This document shows positions 23,205-31,111 of a stretch of DNA of 32,090 nucleotides, in pieces. This DNA is from Alcanivoracaceae bacterium (GTDB taxonomy: Bacteria > Pseudomonadota > Gammaproteobacteria > Pseudomonadales > Alcanivoracaceae). Position numbers and translations under genes: made by a program. A model generated the notes under the pieces. That model made no database searches. It was not told the origin of the DNA and saw nothing but the letters and a program-made list of their open reading frames with translations. The DNA is taken from the NCBI GenBank assembly GCA_002706085.1, contig PAJO01000009.1, positions 143,228 to 175,317 on the forward strand, given 5' to 3'. The stretch's first letter is position 1; the number at the start of each line of letters is the position of its first letter.

Positions 23205-24374
23205 ATGATTGTTTTGGTTGTGGATTCTGTTGAGAGATATGCCTTTTTTAAAAGGCTGTCTGAGTCTGATCCTGCTGCTTTCATTATTTTAACAACGGAG
23301 CCTTTGGCGTATTTAAATGCTCGCATAAGTGGCTTGAGTTGTGTACTTGTAAGCCGAAAAGTTAACCGCAATGCGAGTATAAGGCCACTAGCAGAAAAGG
23401 CTATCGAGTGTCTTAATGGAAGGAGATCTCCGTCACAGTGTGAAAATGATATATGCGCTGTTCATGAAGGGTTGATGAGGATAAAGGATCAGGTTAGAAA
23501 AGTCGTGGTTTGGAATGGACAGCACTCAGTGGGTATTGGGGTCAAATATTTTTGTGAAAGTCAAAATGTGTCCGCTCAATTTATAGAGCTTTCTAACTTG
23601 CCGAATAAATTATTTTCTGATCCTCAAGGGGTGAATGCGGCATCCTCGCTCTACAATAACCCGTCATTGCTCGATGTTTTCCCCCGTGTTGGGGATGATG
23701 AGCATGCTGAATGGGTCACAGAATACCGTAAGAGTAAAATAGGTGTCTTACCGCAGTCTGTTCATTCGACAAAGAAAAAAATGAACAGTTTTTTGAATGC
23801 AGCGTTAAAAATGCTTTACCCTGCAGCAAATAAGGGAGGGGTGGCAGCACTGTATGGGAAATCCTTGAAAGGGGGGGGGGTGAGGGTGGATTTTGAGATA
23901 GTCTTCTTTGAGGATGATTATGTATTTTTCCCTCTTCAGGTGTCTGCCGACACGCAGTTAAAGCTCCATTCTGATATCGATAACATACAGGCGTTATTCT
24001 CTGCGGCTGAAGAAGCAGAGAAAATAGGTGGAAAGTTGGTTGTGAAGATTCACCCAGCAGAAACTGACCCAGGCCAGATAAGGGAGATCGTGAAATTGAA
24101 AGCTAGGCTTGGTTTTATTATTACGGATCAACCGACGGTCGATTTAATTGAAAACGCCAAGTTGGTAATAACAATCAATTCCACTGTGGGGCTGGAAGCT
24201 ATGGTACTCGGCAAGCCCGTGGTCGTGCTGGGGCGGGCTTTGTACCAAAATTTTAACGCTGAAAGGCTGAAAAAATATATTCATCACTACCTTGTCGATG
24301 GCGTAGATTATTTTGGTGTTGAACCTATAAGCAAGGAGAGGGCATTAAGGGTGATAGGCGATGAAATTTTCTGA
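23205..24374 (+). CDS. Capsule_synth-domain protein (KpsS/KpsC-like), with internal G10 tract
   Basis: 389 aa. The second half matches Capsule_synth-type proteins: VFFPLQVSADTQLKLHSD, GGKLVVKIHPAETD, TDQPTVDLIENAKLVITINS then TVGLEAMVLGKPVVVLG. This family includes KpsS and KpsC (beta-Kdo transferases) and related capsule glycosyltransferases. The N-terminal part is less recognisable. At 23871-23880 ten consecutive Gs encode part of LKGGGV (about residues 222-226). Loss of one G puts TGA immediately after the tract, and gain of one G gives TGA five codons later. The gene overlaps the next by 14 bp. The sugar transferred may be Kdo, given the KpsF homologue downstream; that is inference. Confidence 0.78.
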   Translation: MIVLVVDSVERYAFFKRLSESDPAAFIILTTEPLAYLNARISGLSCVLVSRKVNRNASIRPLAEKAIECLNGRRSPSQCENDICAVHEGLMRIKDQVRKVVVWNGQHSVGIGVKYFCESQNVSAQFIELSNLPNKLFSDPQGVNAASSLYNNPSLLDVFPRVGDDEHAEWVTEYRKSKIGVLPQSVHSTKKKMNSFLNAALKMLYPAANKGGVAALYGKSLKGGGVRVDFEIVFFEDDYVFFPLQVSADTQLKLHSDIDNIQALFSAAEEAEKIGGKLVVKIHPAETDPGQIREIVKLKARLGFIITDQPTVDLIENAKLVITINSTVGLEAMVLGKPVVVLGRALYQNFNAERLKKYIHHYLVDGVDYFGVEPISKERALRVIGDEIF

Positions 24375-24867
24375 ATTTTGGTGCTGTCTTTGTGAAGACC
24401 TAAAAGCAAATTATATGCTTAAGAGCAGGGTGGTTGTTCTGTTGTTCAGGATTGCTAACTACTTTGCGCTTAAGGGACGTGGCGGACAGCTATTGGGCTT
24501 GCCGTTCATTGCCATATATGTCGTGATAGTTGAGTGGTTTCTAGGGATTGAAGTTCACGTTAAAACCCGAATAGGGAAGGGGTTTGTCATATATCATGGG
24601 GTTGGATTGGTAATAAATGGCCACTCGGTAATTGGTGAAAACGTTCAAGTAAGACAAGGTTGTTGCATAGGTAATAAAATGGATCGCGCTGGAAGTGTAT
24701 CTGGTGCTCCAATAATTGGTAATAATGTAGAGCTTGGAGTCAACGCTGTAGTTTTGGGTGAAATAAATGTGGCTGACGGGGTTGTTATCGGAGCTGGAGC
24801 GGTGGTCATCAAAAATTGTGATCCCGATGGTGTGTATGTGGGTGTCCCGGCAGTAAGGATAAAGTAG
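24361..24867 (+). CDS. Hexapeptide-repeat acetyltransferase (WcaB/CysE-like)
   Basis: 168 aa left-handed beta-helix acyltransferase. A short N-terminal helical part (FWCCLCEDLKANYMLKSRVVVLLFRIANY) is followed by LPFIAIYVVIVEWFLGIEV. The hexapeptide coils then run from TRIGKGFVIYHGVGLVING through IGENVQVRQGCCIGN, PIIGNNVELGVNAVVLG, VADGVVIGAGAVV and GVYVGVPA. The His in YHGVGLVI corresponds to the catalytic His of the serine O-acetyltransferase group. In polysaccharide loci such proteins O-acetylate sugar residues, as WcaB does in colanic acid. A housekeeping CysE is unlikely because of the length and context. The start overlaps the upstream gene by 14 bp, and the stop overlaps the next start by one base. 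Confidence 0.88.
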   Translation: MKFSEFWCCLCEDLKANYMLKSRVVVLLFRIANYFALKGRGGQLLGLPFIAIYVVIVEWFLGIEVHVKTRIGKGFVIYHGVGLVINGHSVIGENVQVRQGCCIGNKMDRAGSVSGAPIIGNNVELGVNAVVLGEINVADGVVIGAGAVVIKNCDPDGVYVGVPAVRIK

Positions 24868-25769
24868 TGAGAGATATTTTTATAATACACCCGGGTAAAG
24901 CAAACTACCCAGAGGTTTCAGCGTACAAAGATTTTTTCTCTGGTAGCTGTACAGTATTGGACGGAACGCTCTCTGATTTTATGTCGCTAGAGGGCCGCCA
25001 AGATTGGGTGGCTTGGTGTATAATGGGATTCTATCCCGCAAAGATTGATGCATCGGTTGTAATACATGACTATCGCTCCCTCTCTGTAGGCGCATTTGTA
25101 GCAGCCAAGGACTACATTAAAAAAAAATTTCAGCCAAAGCCAGATCTGAGAATTTTTCAAAACGAAGCCATGTCGTCGGTGATGTCTTTTTCGGATGATG
25201 TTGAAACGCTTTACTTGCCGATGGGTGTTCCAAGCTTTATTTACAATATTGAAGCGACCAATAACCCGCTTCACAAGCAGAAATTTTGCTATATTGGCGA
25301 GATGTCACGTGAACGAAATTTCGACAAGGTTTTAGATGCATTTGTAAATAACGATCAAGGCGGTTCGATAGTCTTGGTAGGTAGTCCCCAGAAAGAAATA
25401 TATGAAAAATATCGGCATTTTCCTCAGCTAATATTCACGGGAAGAGTCAGCCAGAAAGAAGCTCTCTCGATAGTTAAGGCATGTGCATTTTCTGTTTGCT
25501 ATTTTCCTTGGCATAGACCGCATAAATTTCAGGCACCAACAAAACTGTTGGAGTATATGGCGCTTGGGGTTTCGGTCATTTGCAATGATGCGCCTTCAAA
25601 TTTAAGGGAATTGGAAAAGTTTTCTTATCCAGCGACTGTGAGTGGTGATTATGTTTTCGGTAATAATCTTTCTTTTGATTTGACCCCCCCTTCTGCTGTA
25701 AAGGGGATTTCGTGGCGCGATGTGATTGGTGGTTCTGGGATCTATGATGCGCTATCCGTTAGGGGCTGA
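24867..25769 (+). CDS. GT4-like glycosyltransferase
   Basis: 300 aa, starting with GTG at 24867 inside the stop of the acetyltransferase (TAGTG). The C-terminal half has the GT-B nucleotide-sugar site: KFCYIGEMSRERNFDKVL, IVLVGSPQKE, LIFTGRVSQKEAL and HKFQAPTKLLEYMALGVSVICND. The last includes the E-x7-E-type donor-binding region with Glu of KLLEYMALG. The N-terminal half is short. No membrane segment is present, so it is cytosolic or peripheral. Donor and acceptor are unknown. Confidence 0.82.
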   Translation: MRDIFIIHPGKANYPEVSAYKDFFSGSCTVLDGTLSDFMSLEGRQDWVAWCIMGFYPAKIDASVVIHDYRSLSVGAFVAAKDYIKKKFQPKPDLRIFQNEAMSSVMSFSDDVETLYLPMGVPSFIYNIEATNNPLHKQKFCYIGEMSRERNFDKVLDAFVNNDQGGSIVLVGSPQKEIYEKYRHFPQLIFTGRVSQKEALSIVKACAFSVCYFPWHRPHKFQAPTKLLEYMALGVSVICNDAPSNLRELEKFSYPATVSGDYVFGNNLSFDLTPPSAVKGISWRDVIGGSGIYDALSVRG

Positions 25770-26952
25770 CTCTGGCCTTAAGGTTTTTTTGGTTTTTGCG
25801 GCTTTATTGTTCTTGGTCAGCCCTTTTTTGGTTTCGACCTTGTTCCTGGCAGCAATGGCTGTTCTTTCGTCTATGGGGCGATCCTCAAATTGTCAGATAA
25901 GAATCAACTGGCTAGCATTTGGGGTTGCTGTATTGGTTTCCTCTTGGTTTATCGGGTCGAAAAGCCTTGCTCCTAGTTTGGGTAATGACCGTGCAATGTA
26001 TCTTGATTATGTGTATTTGTTTAGGGGGGGCGGGTTCTATCAGTTGATGTCATACCACCCTGAGTGGGTTTCTTTTGGTGCTCTCTGGCTTATTTCGATG
26101 CTGGTTGATGGCAAAGGAATATTTTGGCTTTTCTATATAGTGGTTATGGCTGCCGTTGGCTTGGCGTTTCGCGGCAATGTAAGGTTTCTTCCCCTTTTCT
26201 TTCTTTTGCTCATGTCCTCCAGTGTTTTTTTAAACCTTTACGGGAATTTAGTCAGGCAGTCTCTCGCGTCAGCCTTTGTTTTAGGGGCGCTTACCGCATC
26301 AAAAAAACGGGTTGCGGGAATCGTTGTTCTGGGGGTTTTTAGTCACCTTTCGGTTTTTTTGGCGGCGCCGGCCATGTTGCTTTCAAGAAAAATCAATTTT
26401 AACTTTTTTACGAGCGTGCTGCTTGTATTTATAGGCTTTTCATGCTCATCCTTGTTGGGTTATATGGTTGATTTTCTGGCTTCTTCTGGAAGTGTCCTGG
26501 CTTCCAAAGTTTCCTTTTACCAGGATTTTGAATCGAGTGATTCCGATCAGTCTGGCCTTACATTTGGGTTGATGCTTACTATTCTTTTCCTTGTGAAATT
26601 AATAAAAGATAGGACCAATATTATAGGAAGGGGGGATGCTGACATGTTTGAGCGGTTGTTCTCATTTCTCGTTTTAATGTCATTCGTTTTAGCCCTGATG
26701 ACAGGGATGGGAAAGGTTTTTGAGCGTGTTTTTGTTTATTATTATGTGGTTTTTGTTTTTTTTGCGGTTTTTTGTGTTTATGGAATAGCAAGCGAAAGAG
26801 TGCGTATCGTAGCTGTTGCGAGCCTTGTTTTTATTCTTTGTTTTTCTGTGATTATTAGGCTTGGCGGTGGAGGGTATTATCCAGGGGCGCAGTATGAGTA
26901 TGCTCAATCGAACTTTTTATCTATGTTTGTGGAGTGGCTGGGGTGGATGTGA
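25744..26952 (+). CDS. Wzy/EpsG-like polysaccharide polymerase
   Basis: 402 aa, highly hydrophobic, with about ten or more membrane segments (for example VFLVFAALLFLVSPFLVSTL, FWLFYIVVMAAVGLAF, FSFLVLMSFVLALMTGM). The loop GNDRAMYLDYVYLFRGGGFY and the RQSLASAFVLGAL segment resemble EpsG-type polymerases. Wzy proteins link flipped repeat units in the periplasm. An ATG at 25744 (or the adjacent 25747) is chosen over a TTG at 25726. It overlaps the preceding glycosyltransferase by 26 bp, which implies translational coupling. Sequence conservation in this family is low, so the call rests on topology, the short motifs and the lack of another polymerase in the locus. Confidence 0.8.
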   Translation: MMRYPLGADSGLKVFLVFAALLFLVSPFLVSTLFLAAMAVLSSMGRSSNCQIRINWLAFGVAVLVSSWFIGSKSLAPSLGNDRAMYLDYVYLFRGGGFYQLMSYHPEWVSFGALWLISMLVDGKGIFWLFYIVVMAAVGLAFRGNVRFLPLFFLLLMSSSVFLNLYGNLVRQSLASAFVLGALTASKKRVAGIVVLGVFSHLSVFLAAPAMLLSRKINFNFFTSVLLVFIGFSCSSLLGYMVDFLASSGSVLASKVSFYQDFESSDSDQSGLTFGLMLTILFLVKLIKDRTNIIGRGDADMFERLFSFLVLMSFVLALMTGMGKVFERVFVYYYVVFVFFAVFCVYGIASERVRIVAVASLVFILCFSVIIRLGGGGYYPGAQYEYAQSNFLSMFVEWLGWM

Positions 26953-27288
26953 TCGATGAATGCGATGTGTAACGTCGATCTGTATGCTAATAACAAAGAA
27001 TTTTTATGGGGAAGGAAACCAAATTTTATGGTTCTGCCTCGGTCTTTAAAGGATTGATGCGGCGTAAACTGTGTTGGCAAAACGAAACTTTTTGTTTCGG
27101 TAGGGTATTTGGGAGCAATAGTTAATAAAAGAACTGGATGGCTATTGGGGTGGTAACGAGTGGCGATTATTTGCCAATGTTGGGAGGGTTAAATCTCGCT
27201 GATTTTTGGGATCACAAGGGCTGTTGCGGTTTGGGGATGGTTTTATCAGGTGGCCCTAAAATATTTAATGTTCTTATAAGGTTGTTAA
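26953..27288. other. 336-bp gap inside the biosynthesis cassette, no recognised gene
   Basis: The stretch interrupts otherwise overlapping or near-contiguous genes. It holds a small CGAAAC-TTTTT-GTTTCG hairpin (about 27083-27099). It also contains two short open frames (27006-27125, 39 aa, and 27138-27311, 57 aa) that I cannot assign to any family and that have poor ribosome sites. It may be the remnant of a lost gene or a cassette junction. Confidence 0.5.
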
Positions 27289-28362
27289 ATGAAGGTTCTT
27301 CATCTTGTTGAGGCTACGGCTACGGGTACCTTGTCGATGGTTTCGCTTCTTGCAAATAAGCAGGCTGCGGAGGGGCTTAAAGTGGTTGTAATTTATTCCG
27401 TCAGGAATGAAACGCCCAAAGAAATTAAAAGTTATTTTTCTTCTTCTGTTGAATTGATTATTGTAGATATGTCTAGTCTCAAGGGAAAGCTGTTGAGTTT
27501 CTCGCGAGTTAGATCGGAAGTAAAAAAAATACACCCTCGGATCATTTTCTTGCATTCTTCATTCGCAGGTTTTGTTGGTCGTGTTTCCTTGATTTTTTCT
27601 GGGCTTTCTGCCTTTGTCTATTATATTCCGCACTGCATTTCCTTTATGAGAAAAGATGTCGGTGTGTTAAAAAAAACGATGTTTGTCTTTCTTGAGATGT
27701 TTGCTGCAATGAAGAAAAGTGCCTTCATTGCCTGCTCCGAAAGTGAACGAAAGGCGATACAAGCGGCGATTCCTTTCAGGCAGTGCTTTTTGGCTGAAAA
27801 TGCCGTAGATGCGCCGGGTCTGGCCTCAGTTATCACTCCTCGGAATTTGCATGTTGTTACTGTGGGTGGAATCAGAGAGCAAAAAGGGCCTGCAGCTTTT
27901 GCTGAAATAGCGCGGTTAGTGAGTGTCAGGCGACCCGATATCCGTTTCGTTTGGATTGGGGATGGAGACTCCGCTCTTAAAAAATTACTGAAGGAGGCGA
28001 ATGTTTTAGTGGCAGGGTGGATGGATAGAAACTCCGTGTATAAAGAACTCGCAACTTCTTCGTTGTATCTTTCTTCTGCTCAGTGGGAAGGCATGCCCGT
28101 TTCTGTTATTGAGGCGATGTATACCCGGACCCCCGTCGTTGCTTCCCGTTGTGCCGGTAATGTTGATGTCGTGACAAATGGAGAAACCGGTTGGCTTTAC
28201 AATGACCTCGCCGATGCTGCCGATTTAATTGTTTACTGTATTGAGAATGAAGTTGAACTTGAGCGCGTGTCTAGCTGTGCTTATGACGTTGCTCTGTCGA
28301 GGTTTTCGCCTGATCGTTACTATCAGACGATATGTTCCATTATAGAACAGCACCCTTCCTGA
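27289..28362 (+). CDS. GT4 family glycosyltransferase
   Basis: 357 aa GT-B enzyme. The N-terminus MKVLHLVEATATGTLSMVSLL is the acceptor-side Rossmann start. The C-terminal domain has VVTVGGIREQKGPAAFAEIA, DIRFVWIGDGDS, VLVAGWMDR and SLYLSSAQWEGMPVSVIEAM, followed by TPVVASRCAGNVDVV. SxxEGMPVSVIEAM contains the E-x7-E donor motif of GT4. No signal or membrane segment is present. The start has ATAAGG upstream. It is followed 15 bp on by the KpsF-like gene. It adds one sugar of the repeat unit, but which one is unknown. Confidence 0.9.
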   Translation: MKVLHLVEATATGTLSMVSLLANKQAAEGLKVVVIYSVRNETPKEIKSYFSSSVELIIVDMSSLKGKLLSFSRVRSEVKKIHPRIIFLHSSFAGFVGRVSLIFSGLSAFVYYIPHCISFMRKDVGVLKKTMFVFLEMFAAMKKSAFIACSESERKAIQAAIPFRQCFLAENAVDAPGLASVITPRNLHVVTVGGIREQKGPAAFAEIARLVSVRRPDIRFVWIGDGDSALKKLLKEANVLVAGWMDRNSVYKELATSSLYLSSAQWEGMPVSVIEAMYTRTPVVASRCAGNVDVVTNGETGWLYNDLADAADLIVYCIENEVELERVSSCAYDVALSRFSPDRYYQTICSIIEQHPS

Positions 28363-28377
28363 CTAATCGGTTTTATT

Positions 28378-29313
28378 ATGAGTGAAGTGTTTTATCTTGA
28401 AACTGCGAGAGATGTGTTTCGTATTGAGTCTAAAGCTGTCGCAGCTTTGTCTAACCTATTGAATTCATCGTTCTCTGATAGTGTTTCGGCAATACTTGCG
28501 TCACATGGGAGATGTATCGTCTGCGGGATGGGAAAGTCTGGAATTATCGGTAAAAAAATAGCGGCGACCCTTGCAAGCACTGGTACTCCCAGTTTCTTTA
28601 TGCACCCAGGGGAGGCTTACCATGGTGATTTAGGCATGGTGACGCCAGATGATGTTTTCGTGGCAATCTCGAATTCGGGTGAAACGAGCGAGGTCATTAA
28701 GCTGATCCCGTTCTTGAAAGATAACGGAAACTATCTCGTTTCGTTGACGGGAAACCCAGAGTCCACTTTAGCACAAGCATCTAATAGCCACCTCGATATT
28801 TCTGTGCATGAAGAGGCTTGTCCTCTGCAATTGGCCCCTACGGCTTCCACAACCGCAACGCTTGCGATGGGGGATGCACTTGCAGTTACCTTGATGAAAG
28901 CAAGGGGTTTTAAACCTGAAAATTTTGCACGTTTCCATCCTGGAGGCTCATTGGGGCGCCGTTTACTGGCAACGGTCAACGATGAAATGGTTACTGAGGC
29001 GTTGCCATTTGTGTCGCTGTCTGCATCAATCCTGGACCTGATTGAATCTATTGGCGCTGGCGGGCTTGGCATTGCGATAATTAATTCTCCAGAGGGGTTA
29101 GGTATTGTTACCGATGGGGATATCCGCCGTGCTGTCCAGAAATACGGAGATAATGTATTCAATGTAACGGCTGGTGATGTAATGAGTTTCGACCCTGCTA
29201 ATGTTTCACCAAGCACGCGTATTGAGGATGCCTTGTTTTTGATGGATCGTAATAAAATATCTTCCCTTTTGGTTGTTGAAAATGGAACTGTTGTTGGTGT
29301 TTTTAAAAAATAA
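28378..29313 (+). CDS. kpsF: KpsF/KdsD-like D-arabinose-5-phosphate isomerase
   Basis: 311 aa. The SIS domain has CIVCGMGKSGIIGKKIAATL, the FFMHPGEAYHGDLGM active-site stretch, ISNSGETSEV and the CPLQLAPTASTTATLAMGDAL block (two parts). Two CBS repeats follow, ending in SSLLVVENGTVVGVFKK. The enzyme interconverts ribulose-5-phosphate and arabinose-5-phosphate, the first committed step to CMP-Kdo. Housekeeping KdsD exists elsewhere in Gram-negatives, and an extra copy in a capsule locus (KpsF) usually signals Kdo in the polymer. The C-terminus stops about 12-15 residues early: the usual HxHDLLRA ending of the second CBS repeat is missing. Whether it is active is therefore uncertain, although the catalytic SIS part is intact. 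Confidence 0.9.
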   Translation: MSEVFYLETARDVFRIESKAVAALSNLLNSSFSDSVSAILASHGRCIVCGMGKSGIIGKKIAATLASTGTPSFFMHPGEAYHGDLGMVTPDDVFVAISNSGETSEVIKLIPFLKDNGNYLVSLTGNPESTLAQASNSHLDISVHEEACPLQLAPTASTTATLAMGDALAVTLMKARGFKPENFARFHPGGSLGRRLLATVNDEMVTEALPFVSLSASILDLIESIGAGGLGIAIINSPEGLGIVTDGDIRRAVQKYGDNVFNVTAGDVMSFDPANVSPSTRIEDALFLMDRNKISSLLVVENGTVVGVFKK

Positions 29314-29366
29314 CCTAATCTGGTTTTGTCGCTTTTGCATTTTTATACTGGGGGATAGATTTAAAA

Positions 29367-30695
29367 ATGCACGCTGATTTGGGGCTTTCTCTGGTAAGAA
29401 CTTTTGGTGCCCGCGCTGTCGCATCGTTAGGAGGGGTCGTTTTACTGGTCGTTGTCGCGCGCGATCTTGGCCCCGAAGCTGTGGGTGGATTAGCCCTTGC
29501 CCAGGCTTTGCTCCTTGGTAGTTCCCTTCTTGCCAGAGGAGGGATGGATAACGCTTTGATGCGTTATGTAGGCCGGGATGCAAGCTCCAGTTATGTTTTT
29601 TTATATCTGTGGTGGGCGATTCGTCACGGCTTGATCATCAGTGTTCCTGTGAGCTTGCTTTTGATGGCCTTGAGGGGTTACATTGAAACGTGGTTTGATT
29701 CTCCTGGCCTCTCTTCTATTCTTTTAGGGATTGCCTTCTCTGTTCCTGCCTACGTTTTCTCTTTTCTGCTTTCTGGTTTTTTTAAAGGGATTAGGATGCC
29801 GGCCACGGCCAGCCTTATGGAGAATGGATCCGTTTCCCTGTTGTCTGCGCTATTCTTGTGGTTTTGGTATGCCTACTACGGTGAAATAGGGTATGCCGCG
29901 ATAGGTTGGGTTCATTTTCTTGCTTCACTTCTTGTTGCCTTTCAAGGGGCAGGGCAGCTCTGGTTGTGGAATCGAAGTAAACGGTCGGTTGCACCCTGTG
30001 GTTCCGATCCTGTTCAGTACAAGGATTTTAAATCTACATCCAGAGCATTTTTTGTGGCCACGTTTGCTAATTTTATGCAGACGGTCGTCGCCATCATGAT
30101 TGCAGGTCTGTTGCTAAGTGATGTGGGGCTGGGGTTGTTCAAGTCTGCTCAGCAGGTTGGTATGTTTATCTCGTTTGTTCTGATCGTTATAAATGCTGTT
30201 TTTCCTCCACGGTTTGCAATGTTATATCATGAGGGGGACTTCAAAGGGCTTGATAGCCTTGCTCGCCGAGGCGCGCTCATAGGAATAATACTTGCACTCC
30301 CCCCTTTGTCCATTTGTTTGATTTTTCCTGCATGGGTGCTTGGTTTTTTAGGCGATGAATTTGTGCGGGCGTCCTCTATGCTCCGCGTAATTGCATTAGC
30401 TCAACTGGTCAATGTGGCGACTGGATCGGTTGGGTTTCTTCTCAACATGACTGGTCATGAACGGCTAATGCGTAATATTGGCCTTATCTGTAATGGATTC
30501 GGCCTGCTTGGCTTTTGGTTATTTATACCGCTTTGGGGGCCGATGGGAGCGGCCCTTGCTCTTGCCTTTATTCTGGTAGTTCAAAATATAACGGCACTCC
30601 TTTACGTTTGGAAAAAGTTGGGGATATGGACGCTGCCATGCCCCAATTTTTTTGCTCTCATCGGCATAGAGACTGAGGTGAAACGCGCCTCTTGA
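29367..30695 (+). CDS. Wzx-type flippase (polysaccharide biosynthesis MATE/MVF-like)
   Basis: 442 aa with about twelve to fourteen hydrophobic segments (for example SLGGVVLLVVVARDLGPEA, FSVPAYVFSFLLSGFFKGI, FISFVLIVINAVFPPRFAML). The N-terminal pattern of RTFGARAVASLGG then DLGPEAVGGLALAQALL is typical of Wzx/RfbX exporters, as is VFPPRFAMLYHEGDFKGL in the middle. Wzx flips undecaprenyl-linked repeat units to the periplasm for Wzy. It follows the isomerase by 53 bp. Substrate specificity cannot be predicted. Confidence 0.88.
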   Translation: MHADLGLSLVRTFGARAVASLGGVVLLVVVARDLGPEAVGGLALAQALLLGSSLLARGGMDNALMRYVGRDASSSYVFLYLWWAIRHGLIISVPVSLLLMALRGYIETWFDSPGLSSILLGIAFSVPAYVFSFLLSGFFKGIRMPATASLMENGSVSLLSALFLWFWYAYYGEIGYAAIGWVHFLASLLVAFQGAGQLWLWNRSKRSVAPCGSDPVQYKDFKSTSRAFFVATFANFMQTVVAIMIAGLLLSDVGLGLFKSAQQVGMFISFVLIVINAVFPPRFAMLYHEGDFKGLDSLARRGALIGIILALPPLSICLIFPAWVLGFLGDEFVRASSMLRVIALAQLVNVATGSVGFLLNMTGHERLMRNIGLICNGFGLLGFWLFIPLWGPMGAALALAFILVVQNITALLYVWKKLGIWTLPCPNFFALIGIETEVKRAS

Positions 30696-30745
30696 TGCCT
30701 GATTCTGTTTCGGTTCTATAATATCTTGTAAATAGGTGTTTATCT

Positions 30746-31108
30746 TTGTCAGTTCCACGCTGTGTTTTGCTTGTGCTCTGTGTTGCCAGCTCAACTGTTT
30801 TGTTGGTTGGAGGGCTGGTCTCTGGTGAAGAGCGTGATGCGATAAAGGATATCTTTTCTCTCGGTGATATCGATTCTGTTGCACACTTTGTGTTTTGCAT
30901 GATTTCAACGTTTACAGCAGCCCTTGTATTTGGGGCTCGGATTTACATTCCTGTGTTGGTTTTTTTAGCTGGTGTACTGATTGAGGTATCCCAATTATGG
31001 ATTCCAGCTCGCACTGCATCCTTTTCGGATGTCGCCATTGATGCTGCAGGAACTCTGGTGGGTTTTCTATTGGCTTTGTGGATTTTACGAATTTATAGGA
31101 AGGGGTAG
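30746..31108 (+). CDS. VanZ-like membrane protein
   Basis: 120 aa with four hydrophobic segments. IDSVAHFVFCMISTFTAALVF, then LAGVLIEVSQLWIPARTASFSDVAIDAAGTLVG (in two blocks), are VanZ-family hallmarks, notably the E-x-x-Q and DxxxNxxG-like (here DAAGTLVG) segments. The start is a TTG at 30746 behind TAGGTG. The family's biochemical role is unclear. Small VanZ proteins often accompany surface-polysaccharide loci. It precedes galU by only three bases, so the two are coupled. Confidence 0.82.
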   Translation: MSVPRCVLLVLCVASSTVLLVGGLVSGEERDAIKDIFSLGDIDSVAHFVFCMISTFTAALVFGARIYIPVLVFLAGVLIEVSQLWIPARTASFSDVAIDAAGTLVGFLLALWILRIYRKG

Positions 31109-31111
31109 GTA

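Noticed and set aside
24361-24867. Housekeeping serine acetyltransferase (cysE)
   Set aside because: Hexapeptide fold fits, but the length, overlapping position among polysaccharide genes and WcaB-like ending favour a sugar O-acetyltransferase.
27006-27125. 39-aa open frame in the cassette gap
   Set aside because: Too short and without recognisable motif; kept only as a note in the description of the gap.
27138-27311. 57-aa open frame overlapping the start of the second glycosyltransferase
   Set aside because: It overlaps the well-supported gene start at 27289 in another frame, matches no family I know, and has no clear Shine-Dalgarno.
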